Source: Stratiolaelaps scimitus (taxonomy: Eukaryota; Arthropoda; Arachnida; Mesostigmata; Laelapidae). Taken from it: a stretch of 64,000 bases of DNA. Location: the NCBI GenBank assembly GCA_019614645.1, contig JABWDB010000038.1, positions 1,612,001 to 1,676,000 of the forward strand, in the 5' to 3' direction. Position 1 is the first letter of the stretch. Every line of letters starts with the position of its first letter. This document shows positions 36,640 through 54,297 of the stretch, piece after piece. Made by a program: the position numbers and the translations under genes. The notes under the pieces are model-generated. The model was not told where the DNA came from, did not search any database, and saw only the letters and a list, made by a program, of their open reading frames with translations.

Positions 36640-38028
36640 CTAAAATTAAGGTGCACTTACTTACGGCACAAGATCTTTAGAGTGACAAGATCCCTATCGT
36701 CATCGCTATTAAAACAATACAGTCATGGTTCTGTGCACATACTCTTAGAAATCAAGAACAAGAAATGGCTACAGGTCTGTAAGCGTTGCATTGTCGACGG
36801 TCAAGAAGTGGATGAAAAATTCCGTTTTGGTTTTATTTTAGTACCTAGACAGGTAGATGGACAGATGGTTGGAATCAACTGCCGGTCCCTGCAAGGCACT
36901 GACTGAAGTAATACTTTTGACTGTTCCGGTGAGTGCCCCAAGTCAAAATCGGTTCTGGGTTTAGTCAGCAAGAGTCTGACACTACCAGGCAAATACCTTA
37001 GTGTGAGGCCTCGTGTCCATGCAGGATTTACCTTTAACCTCTTAAAAAAAAAGGTAGATGGACAGATGATTGGATAAGATGTGAATCAATGACAGGAACA
37101 CAACAATGCCGAGATCAAAGTAAAATACACATTTCCCTGACTAGCCTTATTATGCAGATATCGGAAACTATGAAAATAGAAAGGATCCATGGTAATGGGC
37201 GACTTGAAAGTGTTACACGGACTGCAAATATAAATATTTGCTACAGTTGTCAAGACGACAATAATAACTGCAGTAGCGGCATTTTTGCTCATAAACGAGA
37301 TCTAATAATACTTCATATTATAGGAGTCTTGACAGAATTCGACATTTGTGAGAACCCATCTAATCAACTTGACAAAAATCAATATATTTATGTCCTATTT
37401 TTCATAGCTCACTGAAGCAGAGATTTATTCATTGGTAAATCATGTTCAAATGGTTTAGGTTCCGCTTAGTTCAATTGTGATACTTTCTACAACAAAACCT
37501 TTTCTGCAGTCAGTGCTTCCGAAACATCAAATTAGACTCAATCAAGGTCGATCCTATGATTTCTGGAACTGTCAAGGTTATTTCAAATGTATTCGACCCA
37601 TTGAACTCGTCATCGAATAGTAGTGTGGAAACTGCTTTGCTTCGTCGGTTGGATACTTTATCCAAATAATCGATTGTTCCATGCACATGGTCTTGTTTGC
37701 AAAAGTCCATGGCAACGAGTATGCCCATAACCCGAGAATAAACACAGAATATATATTAAGCACCTGTCCTGTTTTATCACAGCCGCCCATCGTAGTTAAT
37801 TTAAATAGTGTTCGACATATAACAACCAAGTCTTCTCGCTCAAAGTTACTTGCTTGTTTACTAGCACCAGCATGAGACCTCAGACCTGATTTTTTTGTCG
37901 AAGCATCATCATCATTATGCCTTAATGCAAGGTGTACAAGCAGTCACACAGGATTGTGCACATTATCGAATTGTGAGAGCGATTCCTGCGAGCACAACTT
38001 GCAGTTGACGGCAAAATACAGTGGAATT
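36640..38028. other. Non-coding stretch with two weak frames
   Basis: A plus frame at 36625-36906 and a minus frame at 37510-37728 (protein-like text such as LLFDDEFNGSNTFEITLTVP) are open but unrecognised and short. A 16-base sequence, GGTAGATGGACAGATG, occurs at about 36855 and again at about 37053. No gene is called. Confidence 0.35.
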
Positions 38029-38514
38029 TTAAGGAGGGGATTTGCGTAGATGGGTAGGTCGACAGACAGGAAGTAGCGAATTGTGAAGAGGATACATTTT
38101 AATTAAGTGGATTAGCGGTGGAACCGGATAAAGGAGGACGACGACGACGGCTAACTGTGTCGGACTGGCCATAGAGCGCAGAGGACAGAGCAGACCTTGA
38201 CGGCTACGGGGGCTGTTCTGCTGATCCACCCTAATATAATAAAGTCCCAAAGGCAGCAAAACTATCGGCAGCCGACAATTCGGCGAATGACGAACAAGAG
38301 CATTCATTGCCCGAAGCGCGTACGGCCTTCGTAACCAAACGGGACCTGTCGAGTTGTAAACATACGGACATTGCGGGAGACGAGAGACAGGCAACAGCAT
38401 GAGGAAAGGCCCTGTCATTGAAGGGACTACCATTGTCGCAGTGGATGGTGCGAAAGGCCAACGACCGGCGTCATAAAGCCATTGTCGGTTAAGACCGTTA
38501 GAAGGCCGACCCAT
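38029..38514 (-). CDS. Hypothetical ORF, 161 codons, ATG start
   Basis: This is the longest ATG-initiated frame in the window. It begins with the ATG at 38514-38512 and ends at a TAA at 38029. A run of nine C residues followed by CTGTTAG lies just upstream on this strand, so an acceptor directly before the ATG is conceivable. The product would be rich in Pro, Leu and Arg (for example PLGLYYIRVDQQNSPRSRQ) and has one moderately hydrophobic stretch (QLAVVVVLLYPVPPLIHLI) coded partly by a GTC triplet run. A 76-codon frame in another register overlaps it, which is usual for a GC-richer block. No family is recognised. It may be a chance frame. Confidence 0.25.
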   Translation of the reverse strand: MGRPSNGLNRQWLYDAGRWPFAPSTATMVVPSMTGPFLMLLPVSRLPQCPYVYNSTGPVWLRRPYALRAMNALVRHSPNCRLPIVLLPLGLYYIRVDQQNSPRSRQGLLCPLRSMASPTQLAVVVVLLYPVPPLIHLIKMYPLHNSLLPVCRPTHLRKSPP

Positions 38515-38720
38515 ACTAACAGGGGGGGGGGAAGCAGCGCTCTACGTTCCCGGGCCACTGACCACGAGACTAAAAGAGGAATTAATGGTTAGGCAAAAAT
38601 ATAATAAATAAAATGATGATGTTGAGATGGTGAATGTCGATATTAGATGGATCCTCACAGGGTTAAGGTTGGGTTAAGGTTTATATATTTTATAGAATTT
38701 ATTAATAATATCCCCTTAAT

Positions 38721-38754
38721 ATCTCCCCTTATATATATTTATATAAGGGGAGAT
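38721..38754. repeat. Perfect 14-bp-arm palindrome
   Basis: ATCTCCCCTTATAT at 38721-38734 pairs exactly with ATATAAGGGGAGAT at 38741-38754 across six bases. A third partial copy (TATCCCCTTAATAT) precedes it. Confidence 0.85.
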
Positions 38755-44363
<5,609 letters not shown>

Positions 44364-44759
44364 GTCTTTCTTCGGTGGGGCTGGTTATCGCTGTATTCAC
44401 TAGTCACTATGATAATAACTGCATCAGCTTGAGCGACAGTAGTGACGTGATATTGGCAACAGGACGGCTTGATTCGTTGGTTATGTTGTTGTGACTACCG
44501 CCGCCGCTGCTGCTGCTGCGACGCTCTTGAGGTGACCCAGATCTTCCCTCTACATGTTCTCTCTCTCTGGTATCTGTGCACAACAATATCCCGTTTGAGT
44601 CAATGACAACAGGATACATACCGACACGCGAGCAGGGCAGTGCAACTGTTAGTCATTTGGGTGTATCATCATCATCATCACCATCATCATCATCACATAC
44701 TTTATTATATATATATATACGTACTTTCTTCCTTCGCTTCGTGTCAGACATCGCTTGTC
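44364..44759. repeat. Microsatellite cluster ((CAT)n, (TA)n)
   Basis: A CAT triplet run lies at about 44666-44698 and a TA run at about 44705-44720, with CCG/CTG triplets near 44500-44520. No coding signal is seen. Confidence 0.85.
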
Positions 44760-44789
44760 GCGACAGATATCTACGTGGATATCTGTCGC
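44760..44789. repeat. Perfect 12-bp-arm palindrome
   Basis: GCGACAGATATC at 44760-44771 pairs exactly with GATATCTGTCGC at 44778-44789 across the centre TACGTG. It could be a dyad protein-binding site or a foldback relic. Confidence 0.8.
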
Positions 44790-47700
44790 TCTATATCAAC
44801 AACAACAGCAGTTGTTAATCTAAAACGTGGGGTAGGTCCACTGAACAAACAAATATAATACATACGTGTGTTATGAATTTAACAATTAGTTAATTATATT
44901 GTAGATATTATAAACCTTCCTGGGCCCCACTGTAATGATCGATGTTGCCCTTCTGGTGCTGGCAGTTAGGTTTGTTGTTGTTGTGGTCTGTTGTTGTTGT
45001 TGCGACTAAAGGAACAACGAAATGAATTTAGATGACGGTGCTTTCTATCGCATCAGTGAGATATCTGTTTTGTTTTCTTCGTTTTGGTTATCATTTACAA
45101 CGGTAAATATCAAATGATCTAATATTTATACTTCGTATGAGACTGGTTCATTTTTATTTTTGTTGCTAATTTATGCACAAGAGGTCCAAAAGAATGTTAC
45201 ATGGCAAATTTGCATACATTCATTTATGTGGGTACCTCCTGAAAGGAGGTGAACTATGCACCCGTCGTATTCAGCCAAGGACGAATCAGTTATACGTAAA
45301 TCATAAATGGCTTAATACAGGACACACAAAAGTGCTAAGGAAATGCACAGACTCTTAACAAAATAAAGCACTACACAAGTGGGATAAGTGGGATACATTA
45401 CGACGAGTCAATCGTTCATCATCTCAATCGGATGATGGTGGTGATTCGCTATATCGAAAGTGTCTCCGTCTATGGCGAGGTGGTTAAGATCAGGTTAAGA
45501 CGTTCGTTTCACCTCGAGTGTCATCTTCGTATTGTTATTTAGCTTACCTTTGACGACACCTATAGTGGGATATCTAGACAGTTGAATATGCCCGAGATAT
45601 CACCGTTTTCAAGTCTGCTGGTTGGTATAGTGCAAAGTCACCCTATTGTGTATATAATTACCTATGTTTAGATACGAAATATCCCACGTCCTTTATGGGG
45701 AAGGCATCGCTATATGACACGATTTACCGCCTTTGACCTCTTTGGCCACAATCTTCTCACAACCGAGCTACAACTGTTTACGATTGACAATAATGCCCTT
45801 TTAGTAATATGAATTTGTCCCTCCAGGTTGCCTCAAGCATCCTGTCCTGTGTGGCACCTCTGTTGGTCACCTATGATAACTGTTTTAATGTATAAACATT
45901 ATATTTTGCAGCTATGTGGTTAAACTCCCGAGATGCGTAAGTGCAGGTCTCGGGGATAGTCCAGCAACGGTCTACACCTAAGTGTGGCTTGTGATTCCAA
46001 TAAAGTGAAGCTAAGCACATAGTTGAGTAAATATTTAGTAAATGTATAGGAAAATTTATTCAACAAAAACAACTTATGGACGTGTGACGTTAAAACTTAA
46101 AAGAGCAATTTTTATTATACCTATCCTCACACCCCTAGTACTCGTATATGGGACAGGGTACATTCAGATGCCACTGTCGTACACGTTGTGAAGCTCGTTT
46201 GCTGTAACTGGCTTCCTTGGCCCCTTGCCTCAAGTCCGATATAATGCTGCTGTCTGTAAAAAAAAAGACCACAAACAGTCGTCGCTAGTTCAGATGTATC
46301 GATCGTACCCACTTATATATTGTATAATTCTTAATTAATGCGATTCGTAGCATAGATGTGTTGTACGACTATAGCCATTATACTTTTCGATAGTTTGAAC
46401 ATTGTTGCACTTGAGTATAGTAATGGCTACGGCCCGTACCTGTCTGTCAACCGACTAGGATATGGATCTGGCCTTCGTGCGGTAGCGAAGTTCGAATAGT
46501 TTATACACAAGCGAATGGATGGGAGAGATATTTGATCTGATTGTGTGTGCGTGCGTGCGTGTGTCCGTTCCGTGCACGTCGCGAATGGAGCGAAGTTACT
46601 GCGCCGAAGTGGACCATCCTTTTGTGTAGCGGCTAGCGAGAGGCCGACTGATGATAACGGTCGACCACGATTGTATTGAGTCAAATCTATCTGGCTACTT
46701 TGTCGGACCTTTACAATAGACCATCATGAGATTACTATGAGACTGCTACGTGTACACTTTATATTTATATGATACGTCAATTGTACTACTGTTAATACAA
46801 AAAGTAAAGTGTCAGTGAATCACAATCGACGTTCATTCTTAAGATTAATGTGGAGGGCGTAGTAATTGTGGATAACAGGTTCGATTGTTGACTATTTCAT
46901 GGTCAGAGAATAACTACACTACACCTATCTAGATAGTGCAATCACATAGAGGGAAAATATAATAGGAAAAAAAGCGGATCAAGAATCACAGAAACATTAG
47001 TTTATCTGGCGCACAATGTTAAGACAATGGCGCTATATGCACACATTTATTGAATTTCTTCAATCTGTTGGGTTTGTTTTTTTTTTCGGTGGAAATGTTC
47101 CACGTAGGTCTCATTTTAGTTGTAGTTATATTCAAACTTCATATTTAAGGTCCTCTTGCATACCAACTTGTCACCAATTAAATTACCTGAAAAGAGGCCG
47201 TTTTCGTTTATTCAACATGGATGTTTTTAATAGATATGGTCTATCGATTCAGTATCTGCTCAGTTCCCATAACACATAGGCTATAAATCAACAATGAACA
47301 TAAAGAACGTTTGCAGAGACACAGAAAACAGAGAGAGAGTCTTGAATGTGACTCTCTAATCGACGTCTTCAATACATTCACGTTACATACATCCTTTTCC
47401 ACATGGCTCTAGATCAGCGCAAAAAGCCTCAACGAGAACTTCAAAAAGGTACACATTTTGAGGAATTGATCTTGAGCTCAGTGAGTACAACTGCAGTGCA
47501 CTGTCTGAGACGAGCGTTTGCTTCTCGCAGCATGTGCACAATGCTACCTCAAACGCATAACATTTCTTGACTTGAAAGTGATGCAGGCTTGTGACGAATA
47601 TAAAATAAAATTCTGGCTGGCAATAGTGGCCAGTTGCTAATCACTGGTGTGTTGATTCCTGAGGTAGCCTAAGGAGATCAGCATTCACGCGACCGAGTAG

Positions 47701-48839
47701 AATTGCCTCGATTTAAGATTAGCTAATGAGTCCAACGAAAGTCCTCCTCGAGGGTCAGCTGAAGAACCGTTCACGCCATATGTGATTGGCTGGACCGTAG
47801 TCGAGTTGACTTTCTGACTTGGATCAACGCTGGATTTAGGGGATAACGACGGAACTAGCTGGATCATATCCACTGACCCTCAGGATTGGACGAATGAGGA
47901 AAGGGGGTAGGAGGCAGTAGCACCGCATATTGACCAAATGTCAGCTCCAGTATTGTCCCGAAGCGTGGGAATGCATTTAGCTAATACATCGTATTCACCT
48001 GTCAGCGCTGTATTGGGTTCCACTACGACAATGTCAAAAAGGTCTCGCTAAACATCACAATTTCTATTTGTTCACTTATAGAACAACAGTGAATCAGCTT
48101 CTTCTCCCAAAGCAAAGTAATATTATCGTATAAATCATGGTATAAATGTAATGACATGGACTACAGCGACTCCTATAGCTCTTGTCCCGCGATCTATCTC
48201 GGCTGACTAGTGTTCTGGTCAAAATACTGTTCCCGTCAATATCAAGTATAAATTCAAATAGCGTCATTATTGTCATAATAAAACGACCCATTTGGTACAT
48301 TTCTAGTTGGACTTTACGCAAATCTATGCACATCACATAATAATTGTTCTGTTCATGTCTCGAAGCACCAGCTTAAACGAGCTTTTTATTTGAAATTTCA
48401 CTTCGGTTTATGAAGACTGAAAATATAATCTGGGCTTCTCCTTTAGTGATCTGGTCCTACAAGAACACAGACAATGCAAGCACTCATTGAAGTCGGGTCG
48501 GGAAATTGCACGGTGCAGTTGAGCATTAATGACATCCGAATTGCTGTGAATTGATGGAGCGTTGGATCTCGAGGGACCGAACTTTTGAACTCAATCATCA
48601 AATTACGTTGCCTTAAGTTAGATAGATATATTGTCTATCAGGTCGTCGAGTGAGTTGTATATGTTCTCTCATTTTGAAAAGATATTAGGTCTCACCGCAC
48701 TATTATATATTTCTGGCCTGATTGAATCTTTGTCATTACAGTGTATTATTGAGGCATCCAGTCGAAATCTGTATATAGCCTCATTTTGGTTCTAGTATTT
48801 GTCTTTAGGTTCTGCTTATAAGTGAAAGTAAGCATACAA
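44790..48839. other. Non-coding stretch
   Basis: AT-rich DNA with no supported gene. An acceptor-like site (TTATATTTTGCAG, AG at 45910-45911) is followed 25 bases later by GTAAGT at 45937, so a microexon is possible but unsupported. A GT/GCGT run lies at about 46540-46565. Confidence 0.4.
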
Positions 48840-50710
48840 TACAAAACAAATACACCTTTATTAACCAAAAAGCGTGGTACAAAGATTATTAAAGAAATTA
48901 CATAAATTGGTAAAAGCGAAGGGAATTTTTACAATTGTGCTAATGGCAAATGGCCACTTCCTGAGTCTCGTATGAGACGTGCGACTCTCCAAGAGAACAA
49001 ATTGATTAGCTTTTCGGTGCGTGCCACTGGTCGCAGGGCGCACTGTGCGTCCACTGCGCAGAGGGTTTGGACGAAATTCGATGAAAAGTTTGACCGAGCT
49101 ATTTGGTCGTAGTCGCTGAAACAAGCGTATGTCCGCAGTATCTAATATGGTCATTAGGGAGGGAAGCTTCACTAGTTCCCTCATCACAACGCAGACTGAC
49201 TCTTCGGATAGACCTCGATTGCACCCTCTCAAGCGCTAGGATGTTTTTTTTGAGGTAGGATCTCCAAACTGGAGAGCAGTAAAGAAATTTAGAGCGCAAG
49301 ATAGAAATCGACGTTTTGATAATAAAACATCAAAAAATGGTGTTACATATTAATGAGGCAGACCGAACTACCTCTGTCACATGCAGATCAAAAACTAGGG
49401 AGGAAGTCACTATGACACCCAGATCCCGCATGGAGCTTTCACATTTGATAACGTCACCATTGATTGTGTATTCATTTTTCTAAGTAGAGGTCCACAGAAC
49501 TGCACATTTCGGAATCGTTCTTACAACACCATGTTCAACAGTAGTAATGGCTGATTGAAGTAGGAGCCTGTCATCGGCACACCGCACTGGTGCATACAGT
49601 TTCAAATCATCAGTATAGAACTTGTGCTTTACAACGCTTGGAAAACTATTTTTCAGATCTAACACAAAGTGGGCAAACAAAAGTGGGCCCAGACGCGAAC
49701 CCGGAGGTACTCCAGATAGGTACCGATCATATGTGCTAAGGGTATTGTTTATTTTTACGCATCCGTGAGATAGCTTCGGATCCGCTGAACACTATGTGGA
49801 TCTGCTTTGAGAGATAAAAGTTTGGCGATTAAAAGGCTATGATTGACGCGGTCGAATGCTTTGGAAAAATCGAAGTAAATGCAATCATCGACTCTTTTAT
49901 TCTAAAATAGAGCCAAGTCATGGACTATTTCAATCAGCTGGGTTTCGAGCGATTTTCCTTTAGTAAAACCATCTTGTTCGCTGTCAAGGAGATCATGTAT
50001 GGAGAGGTATGAGTAAATGTGATCCACAAGGATCTTTTCAACAGGTCTATAGTTACCTATATAACTCTCGTCTTTCGCTTTATGGACAGGCGTAACAATT
50101 GAAAACTTAAAGCAGTCAGGGACTGTTCCGTCCTCATATGCAGCAGCAGAAGATCAATTTTGACGGTTCAGCAGTAGCCAGACCCAATGTCTTGTATAGG
50201 ATCGGCGGCAAGTCATCAGGTGTTTGACTGCATTTTAACGGTAACTCCTTGATCCATTGTAGGATAAGATGATCCGTAAAATTCAGCCTTGGGCAATGTG
50301 CTCTCACGTTTACAGTAGCCGTGTGGTTTGCAGCTGTACTTTGGGACACGAACACTGACCTGAAAAAGGACTTAAAAGGTTCTGGTTCTGCTGTCACCAA
50401 ATCGTCTGACTGTAGGTCCATTAATTTGTATGGCACCAACCCCATCTACACCTTTTATCCGTTTATTTGCATATCTGAAGAGCTCTTTGCTGTTTCTGAA
50501 ATTTGGCGCTGACTCTTGTAGAATACGCAGCCGAGTCGAAGCTTTCTGAAGGCGAAAGGCAAGATGCGGGCTTGGATCCGATTTCACGAGAGCCTCCAGT
50601 TTTTGGACATAAAGCCGTAGTTGATTTTGCGCTGAGTGAGGATGCCCTTTTGGTATGAACTCTTCTGTGATTTGCAACTCTGCATTGTAGATTTGTGTGC
50701 AATAAATCTA
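48840..50710 (-). mobile_element. CR1/L2-like non-LTR retrotransposon (LINE), 5'-truncated
   Basis: About 1.9 kb of the minus strand reads as the 3' part of a non-LTR element. From high to low coordinates the order is a linker (LQKASTRLRILQESAPNFRN), a start-of-RT segment (LILQWIKELPLKCSQTPDDL), the fingers and palm (EQDGFTKGKSLETQLIEIVH, then FDFSKAFDRVNH), the YTDD active-site box and a C-terminal segment (YCSPVWRSYLKKNILALERV). No endonuclease domain is seen, so the copy is 5'-truncated, as is usual for LINEs. The tail near 48830-48850 on this strand is TTTGTATTGTATG-like. Confidence 0.85.
48861..50677 (-). pseudogene. LINE reverse transcriptase pseudogene
   Basis: The reverse transcriptase would copy the element's RNA at a nicked target. 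Visible motifs are the palm FDFSKAFDRVNH near 49850-49900 with the first catalytic Asp, and FYTDDLKLYAP at about 49590-49620 with the YxDD pair. The text LERVQSRSIRRV near 49205-49240 is typical of the CR1/L2/jockey group's C-terminal region. Stops and frameshifts interrupt the frame repeatedly (open pieces 50372-50677, 50134-50445, 49480-49680, 49099-49299 and 48861-49232), so it is dead. The catalytic residues themselves are intact. Confidence 0.88.
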
Positions 50711-52651
50711 CGCGTACGACTTTCCGAACTCAATGTTTGTTAAACTCAAACGTTCACCACTAGACCGGAAGTTCTTCAGTTCGTTTGAATATTAGAAAAT
50801 AGACAATGAGACAGAATTATGAAGCTATGTTAATCAGGATTAATTTTTGAGCTACGCAGCAACACTAACCATATAACTATAAACTTGCTTGATCCTCATA
50901 ATCCATTGGTAATTACTTTTCTCGCTAAACAAATGGATATCAAAGTGGGCACCGTGAAAATTGGCATTTTCTCGAGTTCTCCAATTGCTGACCTTGAATC
51001 GTTGTCATTAACGTTATTCTATTTAAGTCAGTATTTTAGTCCAGCTTAGTTGGCGTGATCCAAACAAAAATTCGCGTGTCTCCACATACCAGACCATACC
51101 GCAACATTCGCTTGAGAAGTGCTTATACATGTGTATACGTATATATATATATATATATATATATATAGGAACAACAACATTTTTTATAATAATTGGCAAA
51201 TTTTACGACATTCTGGTCTTATGAAGGCTAAATTCTGTGGTTGATGCAAACAAAGATGTTGAGAGGAGGAGCTGAGGGAGAATTTGAATACCGTCGTCCG
51301 CCGCACATGTTTGCGGTCAGCGTAACGGTCGCTCACTTATATAATACTATTAGTATAATATTGGTACTTAAAAGTACTATAGTTGAAGCCTTAAACAACT
51401 GTTGCACAACTCATCAACGTCGTCCACTCGACCAATCGTTTGGGTGTGTCAACAGGCACCTCATTTAGGCTGACGGTTCACTCTCTCTATATCGCTCTTC
51501 ACATCTCTCCGTACGAGGCACTTCGTAATTAATATGCGAATGTAATATAGGACCGTCTCATCTGGCTACTTCGATGGGGCCATTCTAACTTTAACTATCA
51601 ATTAAAAAAACAACAAGTTTCATATATTAATAACAGCGCTAGACTAATGTCGCTTGAAGTGTATAGAATATATATATCCTCGCCATTCACTCGCTGTGAA
51701 ACAGAGAGGTAATGCCATCCCCTCCCACGGGACCATTCAGACCATCGCCTCGGCCAGACACCTTGACCCCAACTAATTCTCTAATTATTGTATGTTTGAA
51801 GTTGTATATATATATATATATATATATGGTGGTGTCGATTGTGGGATGCATTTAGATTCGATTCGGCGATATTAGAAATGGGTCCCTGTTTTTCCCTTCA
51901 TTTCATTCACGACGTCTAACTGACAACACCTTTACGAATCTTTATGCGTTTTATTTATTTAACTTCCCCCCAATGGCGTGAATCCACTTAATCAGTATGT
52001 CTTCAGAGTCTTCCAGAACTTTATTAGTGTCCACCTATGTGGCCTAATTGACTTTTATGAAGCACATATGGAATTTGTTGTATTGGGCTGCTGAAACACT
52101 AGAGAACGGACTCAGATCAAAGAATCATATTGATCACAGGACCAACAACATCTATCTTACGTTGAATTCGAATTCGTGTTCACTTGGTAGTCAGTTATGA
52201 TCAGCTTAGTACACTCGTATCTTTGAAGTGTAAGCCGAGCCGCGTAAATTGTTTTTTTTTAATTCATTGTACACAGTCGAATTCCATGAAAAATTTGAAC
52301 AGTGCAGGAGCATCAATGTCGATTTGTTGATCGCTTTTGTTTATATCCCAATAAACTTGGATTACGCGAAACGTCCTATTTGCATAGTTGATAGCTTGGT
52401 GAAGTATTTATTAGCATGTGCGCTACCAAGTTGTGCTAGAATACAATTACAGGGTTTGGGTAATTGTTGCGCCCAGTTCGAATCAGCAGCACAACCATGA
52501 ATCTGTCTCACCAGGAGCGACAGCAGCTAATGCTCATTGAGAGCATCCGAAACGCGTGGCACCACCTGTTTATCAAAAATATAAACAGGGATGAAATCTT
52601 TGCGCGAATGACCTTATACCAAATCATGCCAAAATCGAATAAAAGCAACTA
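50711..52651. other. Non-coding stretch with TA repeats
   Basis: TA repeats lie at about 51139-51168 and 51804-51828. Short frames at 52249-52655 carry no motif. No gene is supported. Confidence 0.45.
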
Positions 52652-53268
52652 TTAGGGCATATCATGCGAACTGTCTGCTTTTTAAATGCCAATAACTTTT
52701 GAGCTAAATGAGTTAGAACAAAGATCTTTTATTATGAGTTAGAGGTACACACCAGCGCTCTGGGTTTTGAGATAGCCAAATACTTACCATTCGCATTTCC
52801 ATTTATAATTTAGTTGTCTATTGCTATTGTGAGTAAGTCGACGTTTGCACATGGAACCCCATCTATTGCCCCTTTTAATGCATGGAAACAACCATAATCA
52901 CATGGGCTTAAATCAGGACAATATGGGGGTTAAAGCAATCGCTCAATATTGTTCTCCTCCATCCAGGCCGTAATTTCAGCAGTGCGGTGAGGTCTTGTAT
53001 TGTCGTCGAATAACCACACTCAATTGTTGATGGATTTCAGGTGGAGGGTGTCCTTGGAGAAACAAAAACTTGATGATTTCCCGTTGATTTTTGGGGGAAT
53101 TTGAACTTTTTGCTGCAGTGTCCATCTTTCTGATCGTATCGAAACCACTAGTGTTCGAAAGGAAGCCACGTTCCTGCCGCGCGCCCACTTCGAGTATGAA
53201 CGCATTGTGTCGCGTAGTTCGGACTGTGCGCCATTCGAAAGGCGGGGAATTCGCACGATATGTCCTAA
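52652..53268 (-). mobile_element. Internally deleted mariner element, 617 bp
   Basis: The terminal inverted repeats are TTAGGGCATATCATGCGAA at 52652 and, on the opposite strand, TTAGGACATATCGTGCGAA ending at 53268. TA lies immediately outside both ends (52650-52651 and 53269-53270). The ends differ from those of the element at 10618, so this is a different mariner lineage. Only the two ends of the transposase remain, joined by a deletion of roughly half a kilobase or more. This is the way non-autonomous derivatives arise: such a copy could be moved only by an enzyme made elsewhere. Confidence 0.92.
52800..53124 (-). pseudogene. mariner transposase remnant (N- and C-terminal ends only)
   Basis: On the minus strand an ATG near 53124 opens MDTAAKSSNSPKNQREIIKF, and then FLFLQGHPPPEIHQQL gives the first helix-turn-helix of mariner transposases. 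At about 53005-53015 this is joined, out of frame, to the catalytic C-terminal part: WLFDDNTRPH and then PDLSPCDYG. The second and third catalytic aspartates are spaced 34 residues apart (DD34D), as in true mariners. A TAA lies between them. The central segment with the first aspartate is deleted. Confidence 0.9.
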
Positions 53269-54016
53269 TAGTAATACAGTATAAGAATACAGCAATTGAA
53301 GGAAATGCGATAACGAATCGATCGATAACAACAACCAGGCCATTTCTACTGGCTTTGTTACTATTCAATATTTAACTATCGCAAGATCAACATCATGACA
53401 CAAGCTCAACGGGAAGAGGGAAAGTTTTGTTGGCTAAAACTCGTCCATGATGCTAAAAATTTATTTTTCTTGTTATTATAATATATACTGCAACCGTTAG
53501 CACGAAATTGTAGATTTCTTTTAGAGTTATTTGGGGATTTTTTTTCTTTGTAACAGGTTGAATTCAAAACTCGTGAACACAGGCCCTTGGTTAGGTGTTC
53601 CTACTCACCAAAAGCCGTGGAAATCTTAAGATTTTGGGAATGGTTTGGGTCTAAATTGCGATTACTTCAAACAAGGCTTCCAGGGTGGGGAGCTCATAAC
53701 GATGATCTCAGTCGTCCACCTCATCCGGCCTATCCTCTTTTCGACTTCGCCATCTGCAAAGATGTGTCCAATCTCATGCAGGGCTGGGCTCACGCACTTC
53801 CTGTAAAAACGGGAGACTGTGAGAGAGCAGACTTGTTGATTATCCGGACGACGACGACGACTCTCGCATCCTTAAGCGCACGGGCTCGTAACCACGGCTT
53901 CCGCTAACCGCCGTGCAATAATCTGGCAAGCCATGCTCTTTATAGCCCATCCTTTTCTTGAATGGATTACCTGCGTCAGGTTCGCACCTCTGTCCCATTG
54001 TTCCTTTGCTTCGCAG
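53269..54016. other. Non-coding stretch with an open frame
   Basis: A plus frame at 53587-53907 starts with TTG and ends in an ACG triplet run (threonines). It is protein-like in the middle (LMQGWAHALPVKTGDCERAD) but unrecognised. The rest is AT-rich. Confidence 0.35.
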
Positions 54017-54181
54017 AAATAGGTACATCACAAAGCCCTGGAGCCCTTCGTTCATCGCTATTATCTATTGGTCACCATGCCTACTCCTTTTGTCATTAAA
54101 GGAACTAGAGTCTGGTTGTTGGGTCGTGTTCTGCATCCGTCTCGCAGTGTGCGCAACTAACCTACGGGGCCTTTGTAAAGC
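54017..54181 (+). CDS. Candidate exon with hydrophobic segment
   Basis: A strong acceptor (CCATTGTTCCTTTGCTTCGCAG, AG at 54015-54016) is followed by a frame open to a TAG at 54181-54183. Its product reads RYITKPWSPSFIAIIYWSPC, then a leucine-rich stretch, then GCWVVFCIRLAVC, which suggests one or two membrane segments. A second candidate exon with another strong acceptor starts 281 bases further on. The family is not recognised; a transporter-like membrane protein is possible but is only a guess from hydrophobicity. Confidence 0.2.
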
Positions 54182-54297
54182 ATAGGGTGCATACTGGCTT
54201 CCTTTAAGGCCACTGTGCAGATCCAGACCGATTGCCCAAAATAGATTGTTGATTCGGTAATAGCCACAAACAGTCGCTTTCTCCCCTCCTTCTAGAT

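Noticed and set aside
38400..38514. TDNG- and CDNG-like text in two minus-strand frames, resembling an integrase motif
   Set aside because: The two matches fall in different frames and nothing around them fits an integrase core.
45912..45936. 25-nt microexon between a TTTTGCAG acceptor and a GTAAGT donor
   Set aside because: Length is not a multiple of three, the donor context is weak at the -1 base, and no neighbouring exon is seen.
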